NCBI GenBank assembly: GCA_046331245.1
Contig: JAXLRH010000001.1
Span: 558,001-622,000 of the forward strand
Origin: SSF14 sp046331245
Lineage (GTDB): Bacteria > Actinomycetota > Acidimicrobiia > Acidimicrobiales > Microtrichaceae
Direction: 5' to 3'
DNA: 64,000 nucleotides
This document shows positions 40,666 through 49,858 of the stretch, one piece after another. The notes beneath the pieces were generated by a model, which did no database searches, had not been told where the DNA came from, and worked only from the letters and a program-made list of their open reading frames with translations. The translations under genes and the position numbers were made by a program. The number at the start of each line of letters is the position of its first letter. Positions within the stretch are counted from its first letter, which is position 1.

Positions 40666-42918
40666 ATGGCTGACGGGGACCTTCTCTCGGGATTGAACCC
40701 CGCGCAGTACGAGGCCGTGACGCACATGGGCGGCCCGCTGCTCATCGTCGCCGGCGCCGGTTCCGGCAAGACGAGGGTGCTCACCCACCGCATCGCCCAC
40801 CTCATCGACGCGCACCACGTCTCGCCGTTCGAGATCCTGGCGATCACCTTCACCAACAAGGCCGCCGACGAGATGAAGCACCGCGTCGGGGCCCTCGTCG
40901 GCTCGGTGGCGCAGCGCATGTGGGTGTCCACCTTCCACTCGGCGTGCGTGCGCATCCTGCGGCGCGACGGCGACAAGCTCGGGTATCCGGCGCAGTTCAC
41001 GATCTACGACCAGTCCGACGCCGTCCGCCTGGTCACGTACGTGCTGCGTGATCTCGACATCGACCCCAAGAAGCTGCCGCCGCGGTCGGTGCACGCCGCC
41101 ATCTCCAACGCGAAGAACCGCGGTCTGGGGCCGGCACAGTACGAGGCCGCCGCACAGGTCATCATCGAGAAGCGCATCGCCGACGTGTTCCGCGAGTACC
41201 AGGCCCGCCTGCTCCGCGCCGGCGCGATGGACTTCGACGATCTCCTGGTGAAGGCGGTCGAGGTGTTGCGGCATCGCCCCGACGTGCTCTCCTACTACCA
41301 GGAGCGCTTCCGGCACGTGCTCGTCGACGAGTACCAGGACACGAACCCCGTGCAGAACGAGCTGGTGGTGCTGCTCGGCCAGCAGCACCGCAACGTGTGC
41401 GTGGTGGGCGACGGCGACCAGTCGATCTACGCCTTCCGGGGCGCCGACCTGTCGAACATCCTCGAGTTCGAGCGAGCGTTCCCCGACGCCACGGTCATCG
41501 TGCTGGCGCAGAACTACCGGTCCACCCAGACCATCCTCGACGCGGCGAACGCGGTCATCGCCAACAACACCTCGCGCAAGCCCAAGGAGCTGTGGTCCGA
41601 GGGGGAGGTGGGCGAGAAGATCGTCCGCTTCACCGCCGAGGACGAGAGCGAGGAGGCCCAGTGGGTGTCGGGGGTCATCACCCGCATGACCGATTCGGCC
41701 GACTACCGCTGGGGCGACGTCGCCGTCTTCTACCGCACCAACGCCCAGTCGCGCGTGCTGGAGGAGCAGTTCATGCGTGCCGGCGTCCCCTACCAGGTCA
41801 TCGGCGGCACCCGCTTCTACGACCGGCGCGAGATCAAGGACGCCGTCGCCTACGTGCGTGCCGTGGTAAACCCGATCGACGAGGTGAGCGTGAAGCGGGT
41901 GCTCAACGTGCCCAAGCGCGGCGTGGGCGACGCGAGCATCGCGAAGCTCGACAACTACGCAAGGCGCCAGTCGCTCAGCTTCACCGAGGCGCTGCGGTCG
42001 GCCGTGGCCGCCGGGGTCAGCGGCAAGGCGGCGCGGGGCATCGCCGAGTTCGTCGAGGTGCTCGACCGGGCGCTCCCGCTCGTCGAACAGGGGCCAGCCG
42101 CCGTGCTCGAGCACGTCCTGAGCACGAGCGGCTACGTGGACGAGCTCGCGGCCGAGCGCACCATCGAGTCCGAGGGTCGCCTGGAGAACCTCCAGGAGCT
42201 CGTCGGTGTGGCCCGCGACTTCGAGACGGTCGACGAGTTCCTCGAGCAGGTCTCGCTGGTCGCCGACACCGACTCCCTCGACGATTCCGAGAGTGCCGTC
42301 ACGCTCATGACGCTGCACGCGGCCAAGGGGCTCGAGTACCCGGTGGTCTTCATCCTCGGCATGGAGGACGGCATCTTCCCCAGCCACCGCACGCTGGCCG
42401 AGCCCGAGCAGATGGAGGAGGAGCGTCGGCTCGCGTACGTCGGCATCACCCGCGCGCGTGAACGCCTCTACGTGTCGTCGGCGACGAGCCGCATGCTGCA
42501 CGGCACGACGCAGTACAACCCGCCGTCGCGGTTCCTCGACGAGATCCCGATGGTGCTGGTCGACGAGCTGGGTCAGCGTCGTCGGTCGGCACGCCGGTCG
42601 TCCCGACCGGGCGACTCGTGGTCGCACCGCGACTCGTGGTCGTCGGGCTCGTCCTCGGACACGTCGGGCCGGGTGTTCGGGGGCGGCGGCGGGTCGCTCG
42701 AGGCGGCGGCACCGCGACGCTCCGAGCCCGTCGGTCGCTCGGCGAGCGACCAGGCGACGTTCCGCATCGGCGACGGCTTCCGGCACAGCAAGTGGGGCGA
42801 GGGGGTCATCCTCGGGCTGGACGGCACCGGCGACGACGTCGTGGCCGTCGTGCGGTTCGCGGAGAGCGGCGAGGAGAAGCAGCTCGCCCTGCGGTACGCG
42901 CCGCTCGAGAAGATCTGA
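40666..42918 (+). CDS. pcrA: ATP-dependent DNA helicase UvrD/PcrA
   Basis: The 750-residue SF1A helicase has all motifs: LNPAQYEAV (Q motif), GAGSGKT (Walker A, about residues 31-37), LAITFTNKAADEM, VDEYQDTN (Walker B), VVGDGDQSIYAFRGA, QNYRST, GLEYPVVFILGMEDGIFP, and YVGITRARERL. It unwinds DNA in nucleotide-excision and mismatch-type repair and clears stalled forks. The C-terminal ~60 residues form a KWGEGVILG-type Tudor-like fold that binds RNA polymerase in PcrA. A Ser/Asp/Gly linker precedes it. Confidence 0.95.
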   Translation: MADGDLLSGLNPAQYEAVTHMGGPLLIVAGAGSGKTRVLTHRIAHLIDAHHVSPFEILAITFTNKAADEMKHRVGALVGSVAQRMWVSTFHSACVRILRRDGDKLGYPAQFTIYDQSDAVRLVTYVLRDLDIDPKKLPPRSVHAAISNAKNRGLGPAQYEAAAQVIIEKRIADVFREYQARLLRAGAMDFDDLLVKAVEVLRHRPDVLSYYQERFRHVLVDEYQDTNPVQNELVVLLGQQHRNVCVVGDGDQSIYAFRGADLSNILEFERAFPDATVIVLAQNYRSTQTILDAANAVIANNTSRKPKELWSEGEVGEKIVRFTAEDESEEAQWVSGVITRMTDSADYRWGDVAVFYRTNAQSRVLEEQFMRAGVPYQVIGGTRFYDRREIKDAVAYVRAVVNPIDEVSVKRVLNVPKRGVGDASIAKLDNYARRQSLSFTEALRSAVAAGVSGKAARGIAEFVEVLDRALPLVEQGPAAVLEHVLSTSGYVDELAAERTIESEGRLENLQELVGVARDFETVDEFLEQVSLVADTDSLDDSESAVTLMTLHAAKGLEYPVVFILGMEDGIFPSHRTLAEPEQMEEERRLAYVGITRARERLYVSSATSRMLHGTTQYNPPSRFLDEIPMVLVDELGQRRRSARRSSRPGDSWSHRDSWSSGSSSDTSGRVFGGGGGSLEAAAPRRSEPVGRSASDQATFRIGDGFRHSKWGEGVILGLDGTGDDVVAVVRFAESGEEKQLALRYAPLEKI

Positions 42919-42928
42919 GGGCCGGCGG

Positions 42929-42957
42929 TTCGGCGGTCTCCGGGGTCGGCCTACGCT
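42929..42957 (+). promoter_or_regulatory. Putative promoter of the acyl-CoA synthetase gene
   Basis: TTCGGC (42929-42934) and TACGCT (42952-42957) are 17 nt apart, leaving a leader of about 42 nt to ATG 43007. This gives a plausible housekeeping promoter. Confidence 0.35.
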
Positions 42958-43006
42958 TCGGTGTTCTTCAGCGGCGCTCCCGTGGCCCCGATGAAGGTGT
43001 ACGACC

Positions 43007-44506
43007 ATGGATCTGAACCAACTCCGCCGTCTCGACCTCGCGCTGCGCCGCCGGCTCACGCTCGCCGACTTCGCCGATCGCCTGGCCGACGTGTGGGGTG
43101 ACCGCCTGCTGGTCGACGAGTTCGGCGGCGACCGTCTGACCTACGCCGAGGCGGCGGCGCGTGTGTCGACGTGGTCGAACGGGTTCGCGGCGCGGATCGG
43201 GCCCGGCGATCGCGTCGTGGTGGCGACGCCGAACGCCTACGAGCAGTTCCTCCTGTGCATGGCGGTGTCGCGTGCCGGTGGGTTGCCGGTGCCGGTGAAC
43301 CCGCAGATGCGCGAGTCCGAGGTCGATCATGTGGTGAGCGACAGCGGCGCGGCGTTCGTGGTCCACGCCGCCGACGAGCTCGACCCCGACGCCGAGCCGT
43401 GCGAGCCGGCGCGACCCGACCGGTCCGACGTGGCGGCGCTCTTCTACACCTCCGGCACCACGGGGAAGCCGAAGGGCGTCGCGCTCACGCACCAGGCGCT
43501 CGTCGGCCAGACCGCGGCGGCCGCGCTGTGGCCGGTGCAGCTCCGTCACGACGAGGTGGTCGTCGCGCTGCCGGTGGCGCACATCATGGGGTTCGTGACC
43601 CTCGTGGGACTCGCGACCGCCGGTCTGCCGGTGTACTTCATGGGTCGCTTCCGGCCCAACGACGTGCTCAACGCCATCGAGTCGCGGCGCAGCTCGGGGT
43701 TCGTCGGAGTGCCGGCGATGTACCGGATGATGCACGAGGCGGGTGCCGCCCGACACGACCTCCGCTCGGTGCGCGTGTGGATGTCCGGCGCGGACGTCAT
43801 GCCGTCGGAGCTCGCTCGGGAGTTCAAGGGCTACGGCGCCTCGGTGCACCTGCCCCTGTTGGGCGATCGTGGCGAGGCCGCGTTCGTCGAGGGGTACGGC
43901 ATGGTCGAGGTCGGCGGGGGAGTGGCCGCGAAGGTCTCGCCCCCGTTCCTGCCGCTGGGTGTGGGTGAGACCGTCGGCTTCCGCCTCCCCGGCTACCGCT
44001 TCAAGGTCGTCGACGAGCACGACCGCGAGGTGTCGATGGGCGGCCTCGGCGAGCTCTGGGTGAAGGGGCCGGGCGTGCTCACCGAGTACTGGAACGCGCC
44101 GGAGGCGACGGCGGAGGCGGTGACCACCGACGGGTGGCTGCGCACCGGCGACCTCGTGCGGGTGGGCCCGGTGGGCACCGTGATGTTCTGCGGTCGGCGC
44201 AAGCACACGATCAAGTGCGGCGGGTACTCGGTGTACCCGCTCGAGGTGGAGACGGCGCTCGAGGAGCATCCCGACGTGGTGGAGGCCTCGGTGGTCGGCA
44301 TCCACGACGAACGCCTGGGTGAGGTGCCGGCGGCGGCCGTGCGGGTGCGTCGCCGGTCCGACGTCACCTCCGACGAGCTGGTCACGTGGGCGGCGCTCCG
44401 TCTGGCCGAATACAAGGCGCCGCGACGGGTGGTCATCGTGTCGGAGCTCCCGCGGACGGGCACCGAGAAGGTGCAGAAGGAACGCCTCGTGGAGCTGTTC
44501 GCCTGA
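43007..44506 (+). CDS. AMP-binding acyl-CoA synthetase
   Basis: The 499-residue ANL-superfamily enzyme activates a carboxylic acid to an acyl-CoA through an acyl-AMP. The AMP-binding P-loop is YTSGTTGKPKG (near residue 147); WMSGADVM, EGYGMVEVGGG and WLRTGDLV follow. The hinge reads CGRRKHTIKCGGYSVYP and the catalytic lysine is in GTEKVQKERL. The substrate is unknown; the N-terminus is short for fatty-acid CoA ligases. The frameshifted glycosyltransferase starts 2 nt later. Confidence 0.88.
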   Translation: MDLNQLRRLDLALRRRLTLADFADRLADVWGDRLLVDEFGGDRLTYAEAAARVSTWSNGFAARIGPGDRVVVATPNAYEQFLLCMAVSRAGGLPVPVNPQMRESEVDHVVSDSGAAFVVHAADELDPDAEPCEPARPDRSDVAALFYTSGTTGKPKGVALTHQALVGQTAAAALWPVQLRHDEVVVALPVAHIMGFVTLVGLATAGLPVYFMGRFRPNDVLNAIESRRSSGFVGVPAMYRMMHEAGAARHDLRSVRVWMSGADVMPSELAREFKGYGASVHLPLLGDRGEAAFVEGYGMVEVGGGVAAKVSPPFLPLGVGETVGFRLPGYRFKVVDEHDREVSMGGLGELWVKGPGVLTEYWNAPEATAEAVTTDGWLRTGDLVRVGPVGTVMFCGRRKHTIKCGGYSVYPLEVETALEEHPDVVEASVVGIHDERLGEVPAAAVRVRRRSDVTSDELVTWAALRLAEYKAPRRVVIVSELPRTGTEKVQKERLVELFA

Positions 44507-44507
44507 C

Positions 44508-45513
44508 ATGGGCGCCACGGCGGCACCGCACGTGTCCGTGGTCGTGGCCGCGCATAAACGCGGCCGAGTACCTCCCGACCACGCTGCGGTCGATCCTGGC
44601 CCAGACCTTCACCGACTTCGAGGTGATCGTGGTCGACGACGGGTCGACCGACGACACCGGTGAGCTGCTCGACCGGTGGGCGTCGCTCGATCCCCGGGTC
44701 CGCCCGGTCCGGCTCGGCGAGAACATCGGTCGGTCGGCGGCGCGCAACCACGGGCTCGCGCTGGCGCGCGGCGAGTGGGTGTGTCCGGCCGACGCCGACG
44801 ACCTCTGGTTCCGCGGACGGTTGGCGGAGTTCGTCGCCGCGGCGGCGCAGTACCCGGCCGTCGAGGCGTTCACCGACGATCTCATCGAGTTCACCGTCCG
44901 TCCGGACGGTGGCGTCGATCTGGGTCAGCGCTACGTCAGCCGGGTCAGCTGGTGGATGGGCGGCACCCATCCGCTGCGCCGCGGCCCGTGGTTCCGCGAT
45001 CGTGAGTGCCACATGCGGGCCTTCGTACGTCGGGATCTCATCGAGCGGTGCGCGATCGGGTATCCGGTGGAGCTGTCGGCGGGGGAGGACCTCGCGTTCT
45101 CGATGCAGGTGGCCTTCGCGCCCGGCACCCCGGCGCCGGTCCGGGTGGCGCAGGCCAACTACTACTACCGGTGCGGGCAGTCGACCCGTGCCGCCAACAT
45201 GGCGGAGTCCCGTGTTCGGGTGACCCGACTCGCCGTCGAGCGCACCGGCAGCGAGGAGCTCGCGCGCCTGGTGGAGGAGACGAACCCGGCCCGCGTGTTC
45301 ACGTACCACCGCGCCGATCGCATCTGGGCGGAGCAGGGTCGGGCGGCCGATCGCGACGAGGGCTCCGACGACGTCGAGCTGGTGATGGACCGCGTCGCCG
45401 GGTACCGGCAGCTGATCCTGAACCGCGTGTTCGAGGTGATCGGCAAGCTCGCGGACCGCCATCTCCGGCCGGCGATCGCCGCCGACCTCACTTCCCAGTT
45501 GCGCTCGGAGTGA
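44508..45513 (+). pseudogene. Glycosyltransferase family 2, frameshifted
   Basis: ATG 44508 reads MGATAAPHVSVVVAAH, the GT2 N-terminal strand, and then loses the frame. The continuation NAAEYLPTTLRSILAQTF, VDDGSTDDTGELL, PADADD (metal-binding DxD) and a full C-terminal half lie one frame over, to a stop at 45513. Deleting one A from the AAA at 44556-44558 restores an intact protein of about 334 residues. It is either a true frameshift, a phase-variable run or a sequencing error. Its 3' end overlaps the convergent gene by 26 bp. Confidence 0.8.
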
Positions 45514-45973
45514 GGTCGATGACGAGGTCGCCCTCCTTGGTGACCTCGGCGCTGAACGAGCGTAGGCCGGTGCCCTCCGGCGGGTAGGTGCGGTCGTTGC
45601 ACGGGGCCGTGAAGTGGCGCGCCGTGCGGCTCCACTCGATGAAGCAGTCGGCCGGGGCGCCCGGCGGTCGGGCCTCGAACGCGTACCACCCGGTGTCGTT
45701 CTTCCCGCCGACGTGGTTGATGAAGATCGGGTGCCGCTGCGCGCCGGTCGGATCGGGGAGCAGGATCGGTCCGCCCTTCGCGATCTCCTTCGCCTTCGAG
45801 CTGGCGCTCCCCGTGTTCCAGCGGCCCGACGTCGAGTTCGAGGTGGGAGCCGTGGACTTGCCGGTCGCGACGCGGAACAGCGCGTAGCCGAGGGTCACGG
45901 CGAAGATCAGGCTCACCACCGCGATGAGGATCGAGCGCACCTGGGCGCTGGAGCTTCGTCGTTCGATCGGCAT
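45488..45973 (-). CDS. Membrane-anchored protein with degenerate Rieske-like domain
   Basis: The 161-residue protein has one N-terminal membrane segment (residues 14-32, ILIAVVSLIFAVTLGYALF) and an extracytoplasmic domain. The part CFIEWSRTARHFTAPCNDRTYPPEGTGL resembles the second half of a Rieske fold, but the Cys-x-His and Cys-x2-His ligand pairs are missing, so no [2Fe-2S] cluster is expected. Function is unknown. It is divergent from sucC across ~160 nt. Confidence 0.6.
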   Translation of the reverse strand: MPIERRSSSAQVRSILIAVVSLIFAVTLGYALFRVATGKSTAPTSNSTSGRWNTGSASSKAKEIAKGGPILLPDPTGAQRHPIFINHVGGKNDTGWYAFEARPPGAPADCFIEWSRTARHFTAPCNDRTYPPEGTGLRSFSAEVTKEGDLVIDLTPSATGK

Positions 45974-46023
45974 GGGGCCTCAGTCTGGTGGGCGCGCTCG
46001 CCGGCGTGCCAGCGGCCCCGTTC

Positions 46024-46074
46024 CTGACGGGTCGTCAGACTCGGTTCGTGCCCGGGCCGCGGTCCTCGTACAAT
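46024..46074 (+). promoter_or_regulatory. Promoter of sucCD with adjacent palindrome
   Basis: TTCGTG (46045-46050), an 18-nt spacer and TACAAT (46069-46074) make a good promoter, with a leader of about 50 nt to the GTG. Immediately upstream, CTGACG-GGT-CGTCAG (46024-46038) is a perfect 6-3-6 palindrome that could be an activator or repressor site. Confidence 0.5.
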
Positions 46075-46131
46075 CGCTCCCCGTATGTCGACCGTCCGTC
46101 GACGGCTCATGGACCAGGTGGAGGATCAGGC

Positions 46132-47277
46132 GTGGACCTGTTCGAGTATCAGGGCAAGCAGTTCTTCGCGAAGTACGGCATTCCGGTGTCCGACGGCGCG
46201 GCGACCGACAACGTGGACGAGGCCGTCGCCATCGCCGACCGCATCGGGTACCCGGTGGTCATCAAGGCGCAGGTGCAGGTCGGCGGCCGCGGCAAGGCCG
46301 GCGGCGTCAAGCTCGCCGCCAACTCGGACGAGGCCCGTGAGCACGCGACGAACATCCTGGGCCTCGACATCAAGGGCCACGTCGTGAAGATCATCTGGAT
46401 CGAGGTCGCCTCCGACATCGCCGAGGAGTACTACGCGAGCTTCACGCTCGACCGTGCCAAGAAGAAGCACCTCGGCATGCTGTCGGCCGAGGGCGGCGTC
46501 GAGATCGAGCAGGTCGCGGTCGACAACCCCGATGCCATCGCGAAGATCTGGATCGACCCGGTGGACGGGCTCACCGAGGCCGTGGCCCGTGAGTGGGTCG
46601 CCGCGGCGAAGCTCAACCCGGCCGCCACCGAGGGCGCCGTCGACATCCTGCTCAAGCTGTACACCGCGTACACCGAGGGCGACGCCGACCTCGCCGAGAT
46701 CAACCCCCTCATCCTCAAGCCGACCGGCGAGGTGCACGCGCTCGACGCGAAGGTCACCCTCGACGCCAACAGCGTCTTCCGTCACCCGGAGTACGAGGCC
46801 TACGACGCCACGCAGGTGCGCGACGAGCGTGAGCACGCCGCCCACGAGAAGGGGCTGCAGTACGTCGGCCTCGACGGCTCCGTGGGCGTCATCGCCAACG
46901 GCGCCGGCCTCGCGATGTCGACGCTCGACGTCGTGAGCCAGGCCGGCGGCGCTGCGGCCAACTTCCTCGACATCGGCGGCGGCGCCAACGCCGACGTCAT
47001 GGCCGGTGCGCTCGAGGTCATCAACAACGATCCCCGGGTGAAGTCGATCTTCATCAACATCTTCGGTGGCATCACCCGCGGCGAGGAGGTGGCGAACGGC
47101 ATCATCACCGCCCTCGGACGCGTCACGATCGACGCTCCCATCGTCATCCGCCTCGACGGCACCAATGCCGAGGAAGGCCGCTCGATCCTCGAGCCCCATC
47201 TGAGCGACACGCTGCAGATGGCCCCCACCATGTTGGATGCGGCCCGCAAGGCCGTCGAACTCGCAGCGGCTCGCTGA
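46132..47277 (+). CDS. sucC: Succinate--CoA ligase (ADP-forming) subunit beta
   Basis: The 381-residue subunit starts at GTG 46132, 7 nt after GGAGG, giving (M)DLFEYQGKQFFAKYGIPVSDG. The ATP-grasp N-terminus (KAQVQVGGRGKAGGVK), LAEINPLI with metal ligands, and the C-terminal GGGANADVMAGALE and NIFGGITRGEEVANGI are normal. It forms the heterotetramer with SucD in the TCA cycle, converting succinyl-CoA to succinate with ATP synthesis. The longer open frame upstream is not coding. Confidence 0.96.
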   Translation: MDLFEYQGKQFFAKYGIPVSDGAATDNVDEAVAIADRIGYPVVIKAQVQVGGRGKAGGVKLAANSDEAREHATNILGLDIKGHVVKIIWIEVASDIAEEYYASFTLDRAKKKHLGMLSAEGGVEIEQVAVDNPDAIAKIWIDPVDGLTEAVAREWVAAAKLNPAATEGAVDILLKLYTAYTEGDADLAEINPLILKPTGEVHALDAKVTLDANSVFRHPEYEAYDATQVRDEREHAAHEKGLQYVGLDGSVGVIANGAGLAMSTLDVVSQAGGAAANFLDIGGGANADVMAGALEVINNDPRVKSIFINIFGGITRGEEVANGIITALGRVTIDAPIVIRLDGTNAEEGRSILEPHLSDTLQMAPTMLDAARKAVELAAAR

Positions 47278-47290
47278 GGAGACTGAGACC

Positions 47291-48187
47291 ATGTCGATTT
47301 TCGTTGATGAGAACACCAAGGTCGTCTACCAGGGCCTCACGGGCAGCCAGGGTCGGTACTACGGCCTCCTGAACCGCGACTACGGCACGCAGGTCGTGGC
47401 CGGCACCAGCCCGAAGAAGGCCGGCACCGACGTGGACGGCATCCCCGTCTTCGCCACGATCAAGGACGCGGTCGCCGAGACCGGCGCCAACGCCAGCTGC
47501 ATCTTCATCCCCGCTCCGGGCGTGCGCGCCGCGGTGATGGAGGCGGCGGAGGGTGGCATCGAGTTCATCGTGTGCATCACCGAGGGCGTGCCGGCACAGG
47601 ACGAGGCCTGGTTCTACAACAAGCTCCAGCGCGACTTCCCGAGCGTGCAGCTGCTCGGCCCGAACTGCCCCGGCATCATCAGCCCCGGCAAGTGCAACAT
47701 CGGCATCACGGCCGGCCACATCGCGAAGCCGGCCGTCGCGGGCGAGAAGAACGTCGGCATCGTGAGCCGCTCCGGCACGCTCACCTACCAGGCGCTCTAC
47801 GAGCTCCAGCAGCAGGGCATCGGCGTCACCACCTGCGTCGGCATCGGTGGCGACCCCGTCCCGGGCACCACGTTCATCGACTGCCTGAAGGCGTTCGAGG
47901 CCGACCCCGAGACCCACGCGATCATGATGATCGGCGAGATCGGCGGCTCCGCCGAGGAAGAGGCCGCCGACTTCATCAAGTCGTCGGTGTCGAAGCCGGT
48001 GTCGAGCTACATCGCCGGCGTCACCGCCCCGGCCGGCAAGAAGATGGGCCACGCCGGCGCCATCGTGTCGGGCAACACCGGCACGGCGAAGGCGAAGATG
48101 GAAGCCCTCGAGGCCGCCGGCGTGAAGGTCGGGCTCAACCCGACCGAGGCCGGCGAGCTCATGGTGGAGATCATCAAGGGCCTCTGA
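47291..48187 (+). CDS. sucD: Succinate--CoA ligase (ADP-forming) subunit alpha
   Basis: The 298-residue subunit opens MSIFVDENTKVVYQGLTGSQG with the CoA-binding Rossmann domain, and has GPNCPGIISPGKCNIGI and the phosphohistidine loop KKMGHAGAIVSGNTGTA. It is 13 nt after sucC and co-transcribed. Length is normal. It converges with the epimerase gene with only 12 nt between stops and no visible terminator. Confidence 0.97.
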   Translation: MSIFVDENTKVVYQGLTGSQGRYYGLLNRDYGTQVVAGTSPKKAGTDVDGIPVFATIKDAVAETGANASCIFIPAPGVRAAVMEAAEGGIEFIVCITEGVPAQDEAWFYNKLQRDFPSVQLLGPNCPGIISPGKCNIGITAGHIAKPAVAGEKNVGIVSRSGTLTYQALYELQQQGIGVTTCVGIGGDPVPGTTFIDCLKAFEADPETHAIMMIGEIGGSAEEEAADFIKSSVSKPVSSYIAGVTAPAGKKMGHAGAIVSGNTGTAKAKMEALEAAGVKVGLNPTEAGELMVEIIKGL

Positions 48188-48199
48188 GCCCCGTCTCCG

Positions 48200-49207
48200 T
48201 CAGGCCAACATGTTGCCGATCTCCTCGGGGGCCAGCGCCCCCTGGGAGACCAGCCATCGGTAGGTGTCGACCAACGTGTCGACGATCGGCCTCGGCGTGA
48301 CGCCGAGCAGCCGTTCCGACTCGCTCGAGTCGCACGGGACGGCGCGGCTCGCCTCGGTCATGGTCTCGTGCGTGAGCTCGAAGTCGATGGGCAATGGCAG
48401 GTGCGTGAGATCGACGACGCGGCCGAGGCCGCGCATCACCGCGCCGGGAGCCGGATAGCGACGGATGCGCCGACCGCGGAGTCGTTCGATCTCGTCGACC
48501 AGCTCGCTCCACGGGGTGAACGTCCCGCCGGCCATGAGGCGCCGAGGGCCCTCGCCCGGCGTGAGTGCCGCGGCGATCATGGCGGCCAGGTCGCGGACGT
48601 CGACGAGGTTCACGCCCGACGAGATCATCGGCATGGCGCGGATCCAGGTCTGCGCCGCGGTGTGGAGCACCGAGAGGCCGGGTGCGTCGGGCCCGATGAC
48701 ACCGCTCGGGTAGAGCGTCGTCAGGGGTAGGCCGGCGGCCTGCATGCCGCGCGCCATCCACTCGCAGTCGACCTTGCTGGCGCTGTAGCCGGTCGAGCCG
48801 TCGCGGAGCGGCGACGCGAGGTCGACGCGGCCGTCGTGTTGCTGGAGCACGGACACGGAGCTGATGTGCACGACGGGGTCGCAACCGGCTTGCAGCGCGG
48901 CGCCGAGCACGGCGGCAGCGGCGGCGGTGTTGGTCGCATGGGCTGCCGCTGCCTGACTGCGGTGCAGGGCCACCATGGCGGCGGTGTGGACGGCGGCATC
49001 GCAGCCGGCTGCCGCTGTGGCCATCTCGGACGGATCGGTCACGTCGCCGTGCACGAGCTCGACGTCGCGGATGCCGAGTGCACCCAGGACGCGCTCGGTC
49101 TTGGCCGCGTCGCGGATGAGCAGCCGGACCTCGTGGCCCTGGTCGCTCAGCGTTCGCGCGGCGTGTGAGCCGACGAATCCCGTGCCGCCGGTGATCAGGA
49201 CCTTCAT
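48200..49207 (-). CDS. NAD-dependent epimerase/dehydratase (extended SDR)
   Basis: The 335-residue extended short-chain dehydrogenase has GGTGFVGSH (residues 7-15), HISSVSVL and the active-site GYSASKVDCE with the Tyr-Lys pair. It could act on a nucleotide sugar, a dihydroflavonol-like ketone or a sterol. ATG 49207 puts the Rossmann motif at the right distance; a longer frame to 49267 would run over the purN promoter. The substrate is unknown. Confidence 0.85.
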   Translation of the reverse strand: MKVLITGGTGFVGSHAARTLSDQGHEVRLLIRDAAKTERVLGALGIRDVELVHGDVTDPSEMATAAAGCDAAVHTAAMVALHRSQAAAAHATNTAAAAAVLGAALQAGCDPVVHISSVSVLQQHDGRVDLASPLRDGSTGYSASKVDCEWMARGMQAAGLPLTTLYPSGVIGPDAPGLSVLHTAAQTWIRAMPMISSGVNLVDVRDLAAMIAAALTPGEGPRRLMAGGTFTPWSELVDEIERLRGRRIRRYPAPGAVMRGLGRVVDLTHLPLPIDFELTHETMTEASRAVPCDSSESERLLGVTPRPIVDTLVDTYRWLVSQGALAPEEIGNMLA

Positions 49208-49229
49208 CGTTGGTGGTCGCCCTTCGTCA

Positions 49230-49259
49230 TTCGACCCGGTTCGGCCGCGCTTGTAGTTT
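49230..49259 (+). promoter_or_regulatory. Putative leaderless promoter of purN
   Basis: TTCGAC (49230-49235) and TAGTTT (49254-49259) are 18 nt apart; TAGTTT ends 7 nt before the purN ATG at 49267. There is no ribosome-binding site. This is the clearest leaderless layout in the window. Confidence 0.45.
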
Positions 49260-49266
49260 GCCCCCA

Positions 49267-49851
49267 ATGCGACTGGCCGTTCTCGCCTCGGGAAGTGGAA
49301 CCCTCCTGGAGGCGATCCTCGAGGCGTCGCTCCCGGTCGAGGTCGTGATCGTCGACCGTCCGTGCCGGGCCACGGAGGTCGCCGAGCGCCACGGTGTGGA
49401 CGCGGTGTTGGTGGAGCGGACCGACTTCGGCGCCGGCTTCGACCGCGACGCGTACACGGCCGAGGTGGTGGCCGCGCTCGGCGCAGTGTCGCCGGACCTC
49501 GTGGTGATGGCGGGCTACGGCACGATCCTCGGGTCGGCGATGCACGATGCGTATCCGCACCGCATCCTCAACACCCACCCGGCGTTGCTCCCGTCGTTCA
49601 AGGGCTGGCACGCAGTGCGCGACGCGCTCGACTACGGCGTCAAGGTGACCGGATGCACGGTCCACGTGGCGACGCTCGAGGTCGACGAGGGCCCCATCCT
49701 CGCCCAGGAGGCCGTCGAGGTGCGCGGTGACGACGACGAGGCGACCCTGCACGAGCGCATCAAGGCGGTCGAGCGTCGGCTGTACGTCGAGACGATCCGC
49801 GATGTGATCGAACAACCAGAGCGGCTGTTGGGCCGCGCACGAGAGAGATGA
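49267..49851 (+). CDS. purN: Phosphoribosylglycinamide formyltransferase
   Basis: The 194-residue enzyme transfers a formyl group from 10-formyl-THF to GAR in purine synthesis. Catalytic residues are Asn102 and His104 in LNTHPALLPSFKG and Asp140 in VDEGPILAQE. The N-terminal phosphate loop is LASGSGTLLEAI, a variant of the usual G-S/T-N-L motif. It is followed 7 nt later by purH. ATG 49267 is chosen over an upstream in-frame start because it begins with the first beta strand. Confidence 0.94.
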   Translation: MRLAVLASGSGTLLEAILEASLPVEVVIVDRPCRATEVAERHGVDAVLVERTDFGAGFDRDAYTAEVVAALGAVSPDLVVMAGYGTILGSAMHDAYPHRILNTHPALLPSFKGWHAVRDALDYGVKVTGCTVHVATLEVDEGPILAQEAVEVRGDDDEATLHERIKAVERRLYVETIRDVIEQPERLLGRARER

Positions 49852-49858
49852 CGGTGAA

